DNA of 64,000 nucleotides from Cutaneotrichosporon cavernicola (lineage: Eukaryota; Basidiomycota; Tremellomycetes; Trichosporonales; Trichosporonaceae): the NCBI RefSeq assembly GCF_030864355.1, contig NC_083395.1, forward strand, positions 2,976,001 to 3,040,000, in the 5' to 3' direction. Of this stretch, positions 59,802 through 64,000 are shown in pieces. Below the pieces are notes generated by a model. The model was not told the DNA's origin. It searched no databases and saw only the letters and a list, made by a program, of their open reading frames with translations. The position numbers and the translations under genes were made by a program. Numbering within the stretch: the first letter of the stretch is position 1; every line of letters begins with the position of its first letter.

Positions 59802-60312
59802 GTTGGTAGAAGCGGTGAGAGTAGAGTTAAAAAAGAAAGGAAAGAGGGGGGTAATAGTGACGAAGAGAAGAATAGATACGTGGCGTGCGACACATAGAGC
59901 ACAGCCCAAGTCCAACAACGAGTACCAACTCTTGGGTGGGTGGAGGTGGTTGAGGTCGGTTGGAGGTTGGTGGAGGTTGGTGGAGGTGATTCGGCCCGTC
60001 TTACATTGATAATCGGTCTTGATCACAAGAGGAGACAGGCACCGAAATCAATTACCACGTGGTTTCTCTTACGTGTAATTTTTTGCCACTCAATATCAAG
60101 CAATTCAGATTTCCGGGATCTTACAGGGAAGGTTGGCATCGAGATGCGTCTCGCCTCACCTCACACGACTCACCACCATCTCAAGTCTCGCAACGTATCC
60201 ATTCCAACAAGACATCTATCTCACCCCAACCCCACTCACATCTTCTGGTCCACCGTCTTTCCACCTCTCCCCACCCCACAGCTCCCATTCATCAATCCGG
60301 GAAGCAGACGGC
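59802..60312. promoter_or_regulatory. divergent promoter region, RNase III and RRN3
   Basis: 510 bases between divergent genes. It includes GTTGGTGGAG repeats near 59966-59990 and a Pro/Ser-like open frame leading into RRN3 that begins only with TTG. Confidence 0.4.
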
Positions 60313-62790
60313 ATGCCCCAGGCTCTCTCATCGCCGTCCTGGTCGTCATCTCACACCTCCAGGACGCCGCGCCCACAGCCCAAGCTCAAACGTCCGCCTC
60401 CCTTCCAACCAATCCTCGACAACATGTCGCGAGACGTCCTCGTCCCCCGCGCGACGAGCATGCAGGGCAAGCGGCGGCGGATCGATGCTGACGTTCCGGA
60501 GAAGTCGAGGAGGACACGGAGTGTGGGAGGTGACTGTCGTGATCTGCCGTCGACGTCGGACCGTCGCGAGGCGAAAGAGAGAGAGGCATTCCAGCGCCAG
60601 CTCATAGGCGTCTTCGTTCCCCGCGCGCTCAAGGAGTCTCTCGAAGGCAACACCCACAACTACTCGGACCTCCTCTCCCACTTCCTCCCCCTCCCTGGTT
60701 CATCAACGCCACAGCTCCCGCCTCTCCTCCCGCTCCTGCGCGCACTCACGGCACACGTCTCACTCATCGATATCGGAGTGCACCATGCGCTCGTTGGCGC
60801 CATCGTCAACCTTCCCTGGGCGACCGCCGACGACCGCTTCGTCAAGTCATACATCGGCTTCTGTGGCGTCCTCGTCTCGGCCCACCCTGGGTGGGCGCGT
60901 GACATCGTCGCTATGGCCGTCCGCGGTCTCACATGGCGTAAGTCTTGCATTACCAGTGTTAATGGCTTGACCAAACTGACAGCAGAACCACCACAACCCT
61001 CGGTGTCCAGTACGCCTGTCACGCGGCGCATTTTCCACGCCAGGCATCACCTTCTCATCTCACATATGCTTGCCCTCATCCCAACCCTTCCCAACCTGCT
61101 CCAGCCGATCCTGAACCGCTCGGCGCCCAACAAGCGCGAACCGGAGGTCGTGCAGACGACATGGGTGCGCAACTGCTGCGAGCTCATCGAGTACTGCCCC
61201 GAGCTCGGTGCAAGGGTGTGGAGCTCGCTCGTCGATCGCATGCTCCGCATCGATGTCGAGATCACGAACCGCGCTGACGACGATGACGACGACGATGACG
61301 ACGAGGAGGGCGGCGTGCGTGATCGCGGCGATCCATTTGACCTCCTGATCGACCAGAACGTCGCCGGGGACGATGAGGACAGTGACGACGAGAGCGACGA
61401 TGGGGAGGACATTGACCCCGACGACATAAGCTCAGAGGAGGAGCGTGACAGCGATGACGACGTGGACACGACCGAACACCGCAAGAAGCGCCGTGAAATG
61501 TTGCGCTTGATGCGCCAGAAGCTGGACGGCATGCTCGTCTACTTCCTCACCCACCTCGACGAGAGCATGCGCGGCACACGGCACGTCCCTGCTGCGGAGT
61601 TAGCGGCACGTGACATGTCTGCCGTACCCTCAGAGACGCCCAGCGCCTCGTCCACCCCTCTGCCCCAGACACCCGCCACTCCAACTAGCATCACGGGAAT
61701 GGCGCGGACGCCGCCGACGCCTGCACAGAGCCTCGCCCACTTTCAGACGCTGCTCAACCTCTTCTCCCGCCAAATCCTGCCGACGAGCGCCACCCAGCAT
61801 CTTCCGTTCACGTTGTTCCTCTGCTCGAGCTTCAGCCCCGCACATGCCGACCTCTTCCTCCACCGCCTCGTCTCGCTTGCGTTGTATGCGAGCGACACCC
61901 CTACCCCATCACCCACACAGCCTGTCCCCCTCGCTCACCGGACCGCCGCGGCAGTGTACATCGGCTCACTCGTGACGCGTGCGCGCTTCGTGAGCGACGA
62001 GCAGGCCCGTACCGTTCTCCAGTACCTCCTCGCCTACGTTGATGGCAAGCTCGCGCAAGCGCAGTCCAAGAATCGCCGTGTCGCACCCGACGAGCTGTCC
62101 CTCTTCTACGCCGTCTGCCAGGCCGCTATGGTCATCTTCTGCTTCCGATGGCGTGCGCTCACGGCCGACGATGAGGTCGCTGGCGAGATGGAGATGGACT
62201 TTACGAGTGGGCGCGAATGGATGCGCGACCTGGACGTGCTGCAGCGCGCTCTCACGTCCGAACTCAACCCCCTTCTCGGTTGCAACCCCAGCGTGGTGAG
62301 CATGTTTGCCAAGGTCGCGCACTCGACGGGCTTCGCATACTGCTTCAGCATCATCGAGGCGAACACGCACGCCCACACTAAGCGCAGCGCGCCCTCCATC
62401 GCAGCACCCCGCGCGGCACGACAGGCCAACATCGATGCCGGGCTGGACAGCTACTTTCCGTTCGACCCCTACGACCTCCCTCGCTCCGGTGAGTTCGTCG
62501 AGGCGCTGTACCGCACTTGGGACGAGGTTGCGGTTGACCTTGGCGGCGACTCGGACTCGGACGACTCTGATGACGAGGCGGAGGAGAGCGATGAGAGCAT
62601 GGGTGACGAGGAGCTTGGGCCAGGAAGAATTCCCGTTGCCACTAGCGCCGGCAAGCGGCCCCTCCCCATGGCAAGGGGCGGCAGCAGCTTCGGCGAGCAC
62701 CGAAGACGCAACATCCTCAACGACGCGGGCCTAAGCACAAGCCTCGAGCACATGAGCATCTCGCCAGTGCCCTCCAGCGTCCTCGGGTGA
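60313..62790 (+). CDS. RRN3: RNA polymerase I initiation factor Rrn3 (TIF-IA)
   Basis: The ATG at 60313 (MPQALSSPSWSSSHTSRTPR) is the first in frame; a second at 60424 (MSRDVLVPRA) is a possible start. The HEAT-like body shows LIGVFVPRALKESLEGN, LVGAIVNLPWATADDRFVKS, FHARHHLLISHMLALIPTLP, acidic DDDDDDDDDEEGG and EEERDSDDDVD stretches, MLRLMRQKLDGMLVYFLTHL, FQTLLNLFSRQILPTSATQH, FSFYAVCQAAMVIFCFRWR-like and EFVEALYRTWDEVAVDLGG, with a serine/acid-rich end. Rrn3 bridges Pol I to core factor at rDNA promoters and is controlled by TOR-linked phosphorylation. An intron at 60938-60985 is 48 nt, in frame and free of stops. Its removal joins GLTW to QPPQPS. Size (about 810 residues) exceeds yeast Rrn3 (627) through acidic insertions. 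Confidence 0.9.
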   Translation: MPQALSSPSWSSSHTSRTPRPQPKLKRPPPFQPILDNMSRDVLVPRATSMQGKRRRIDADVPEKSRRTRSVGGDCRDLPSTSDRREAKEREAFQRQLIGVFVPRALKESLEGNTHNYSDLLSHFLPLPGSSTPQLPPLLPLLRALTAHVSLIDIGVHHALVGAIVNLPWATADDRFVKSYIGFCGVLVSAHPGWARDIVAMAVRGLTWRKSCITSVNGLTKLTAEPPQPSVSSTPVTRRIFHARHHLLISHMLALIPTLPNLLQPILNRSAPNKREPEVVQTTWVRNCCELIEYCPELGARVWSSLVDRMLRIDVEITNRADDDDDDDDDEEGGVRDRGDPFDLLIDQNVAGDDEDSDDESDDGEDIDPDDISSEEERDSDDDVDTTEHRKKRREMLRLMRQKLDGMLVYFLTHLDESMRGTRHVPAAELAARDMSAVPSETPSASSTPLPQTPATPTSITGMARTPPTPAQSLAHFQTLLNLFSRQILPTSATQHLPFTLFLCSSFSPAHADLFLHRLVSLALYASDTPTPSPTQPVPLAHRTAAAVYIGSLVTRARFVSDEQARTVLQYLLAYVDGKLAQAQSKNRRVAPDELSLFYAVCQAAMVIFCFRWRALTADDEVAGEMEMDFTSGREWMRDLDVLQRALTSELNPLLGCNPSVVSMFAKVAHSTGFAYCFSIIEANTHAHTKRSAPSIAAPRAARQANIDAGLDSYFPFDPYDLPRSGEFVEALYRTWDEVAVDLGGDSDSDDSDDEAEESDESMGDEELGPGRIPVATSAGKRPLPMARGGSSFGEHRRRNILNDAGLSTSLEHMSISPVPSSVLG

Positions 62791-62909
62791 GCATAACTTA
62801 TCACCATCTATACTCATTGTCCAATTTATGCAGTGTTGTACATGTCGCGAGTCCGGTGATTGTGTGATGCTGTCTCTATATATGTGTCTATACACATTGA
62901 GCCTCTAAA

Positions 62910-64000
62910 TTAAATCGACATGCGCCGAACGCGCGTGCCTCGTCGCGTCAGCTGCGGCGGCTTATAGCCGTCCACTATGCCTCTGGGAAGCCTGCCCGCG
63001 AGTGACCACTCCTTCAGCTTCTTTCGCGCCGCTTCATGACCGATCTGGCGAACTTCCGGGAACTGCTTGAAGCCGCCAAGCGTCTCAAACTGCTGCACCG
63101 GCATCGCCATGTAAAGGCAGTTGGGGTCGTTCTTCACGTCGTCGAGCTGCTTGACGCTCGACACACTATAGGTTAGCTTGCGGGCCGCGACAGTCTCTCA
63201 CTATGTAAGGCGAGAGGAGATCTCTGTCATCGAGGGAACCAAGGCCTTGGAGAACGGGTTGAATCTGTAATCAGCTCAATCCAAGACCATATATGTTACC
63301 TCTGGATAAACAGCCACCAACCCGACACCGAATCGCCATACACACGGGGCGAAGTGTCGTCGATCGACCCCACGTCGACGACGATGATGTCGCGGATGCC
63401 GCTTGCGCGAAGGGGGCCAATTGGCGTGTTGTCCATGTAACCACCGTCGACAAGAACTGGACGTCAACAACCTTACAGCAATGCCACTCACGCATGCCGT
63501 TCTCAGATAGAGGGGGTAATAAGCCAGCCAGAGTCATCGACGCACGAACGAAACGCCTGTTGTTAGCACACAGAAAATAGTCAGCCGCTCACCATGCGTA
63601 ACCGGAGCGGTGAATCTCCATACGGGAGTGAGTGATGTTGGTCGAGTTGCAGTAGAAGGGGATCCAGAAGTCCTCGATGTGGGTGTTGTAGAATGCTTTG
63701 TCTGTGCTCGTCAGCACAGTCACGGCCATGGCCAATGTACTCACAGATACCACGGTTGAACTCGTGGCCAGTGGTGTACGCAACATACGGGTACGTCACG
63801 TCGCTCAGGATGCGGAACAAAGAGCCCATACGGCCGGCGAACTGCTTGAGGCGACCGACGACCTGCAGCAGGTCGGTCTCGCGTGAGTACAGACCGCCTA
63901 CCATGGCACCAATGGAGCAGCCGGCAACCGCGTCTACAGGGACGCCGCACTCCTCCAGCGCCTGGAGCATGCCGATGTGCGAAATTCCGCGGGCGCCGCC
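62910..64000 (-). CDS. NTE1: lysophospholipase NTE1, C-terminal patatin part (partial)
   Basis: The window edge cuts this minus-strand gene; its 5' half lies beyond 64000. The visible part starts at the glycine-rich [10 protein letters not shown], then [20 protein letters not shown] with the nucleophile motif GCSIG (GxSxG), [50 protein letters not shown] and [20 protein letters not shown], then the catalytic-Asp loop [23 protein letters not shown] and [13 protein letters not shown]. This is the patatin-like domain of neuropathy target esterase/Nte1, an ER phospholipase that deacylates phosphatidylcholine. The C-terminus is [11 protein letters not shown]. Several short introns are present (for example near 63165-63200). 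The cNMP-binding domains expected upstream are outside the window. Confidence 0.92.

Noticed and set aside
60133..60312. Upstream extension of RRN3 by 60 codons
   Set aside because: It has no ATG (opens only with TTG), is Pro/Ser/His-rich and lies in the CT-rich leader.

Overview
The window looks like nuclear DNA of a basidiomycete yeast, most likely a tremellomycete close to Trichosporonales (Trichosporon, Apiotrichum or Cutaneotrichosporon). The reasons are GC-rich coding sequence, compact genes carrying many 35-200 nt introns with GTGAGT/GTAAGT donors, a CTGAC or CTAAC branch site placed only a few bases before the acceptor (CTGACAGCAG, CTGACCCCAG), CT-rich leaders, and a eukaryotic housekeeping gene set with Cryptococcus-like architecture. 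The genus is inferred by eye and was not checked by search.

Layout. 1-4.3 kb holds a possible broken gene and non-coding DNA. 4.3-18 kb is a dense block: alcohol acetyltransferase-like protein (+), mitochondrial uS2m (-), TFIIA large subunit (-), KRE33/NAT10 RNA acetyltransferase (+), GRC3 polynucleotide kinase (-) and methionyl-tRNA synthetase (+). 18-24 kb is the odd part: a possible decayed gene, followed by a SNF2/CHD-type remodeller that has an intact C-terminal helicase lobe and zinc-knuckle tail but no N-terminal ATPase lobe. 24-39.5 kb: ARL1 (-), WKF-domain protein (+), CID-domain SR-like protein (-), BAP31-like protein (+), casein kinase I (-), a 1.8-kb non-coding stretch, UMP1 (+), AGTRAP-like membrane protein (-) and a secreted 5'-nucleotidase-like phosphoesterase (+). 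39.7-51 kb: EPL1 (-), FCF2 (-), free-methionine sulfoxide reductase (+), RPS25 (+) and IND1 (-). 51-64 kb: MAPK kinase of MKK1/2 type (+), DMT transporter (-), UBE2S-type E2 (+), small unknown protein (+), RNase III with a substituted metal ligand (-), RRN3 (+), and the C-terminal part of NTE1 (-), cut by the window edge.

The genes are not an operon, but several act in making ribosomes: RRN3 (Pol I initiation), KRE33 (18S acetylation), GRC3 (ITS2 processing), FCF2 (early pre-rRNA cleavage), RPS25 and mitochondrial uS2m, perhaps with the RNase III. Chromatin and transcription (EPL1, TOA1, CID protein, SNF2 fragment) and protein turnover (UMP1, UBE2S) form other groups. I found no tRNA, rRNA, CRISPR array or intact transposon.

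Coordinates of spliced genes run from start codon to stop codon. Introns were placed by reading splice signals and checking frame, so small exons and some N- or C-termini may be off; such cases are stated.
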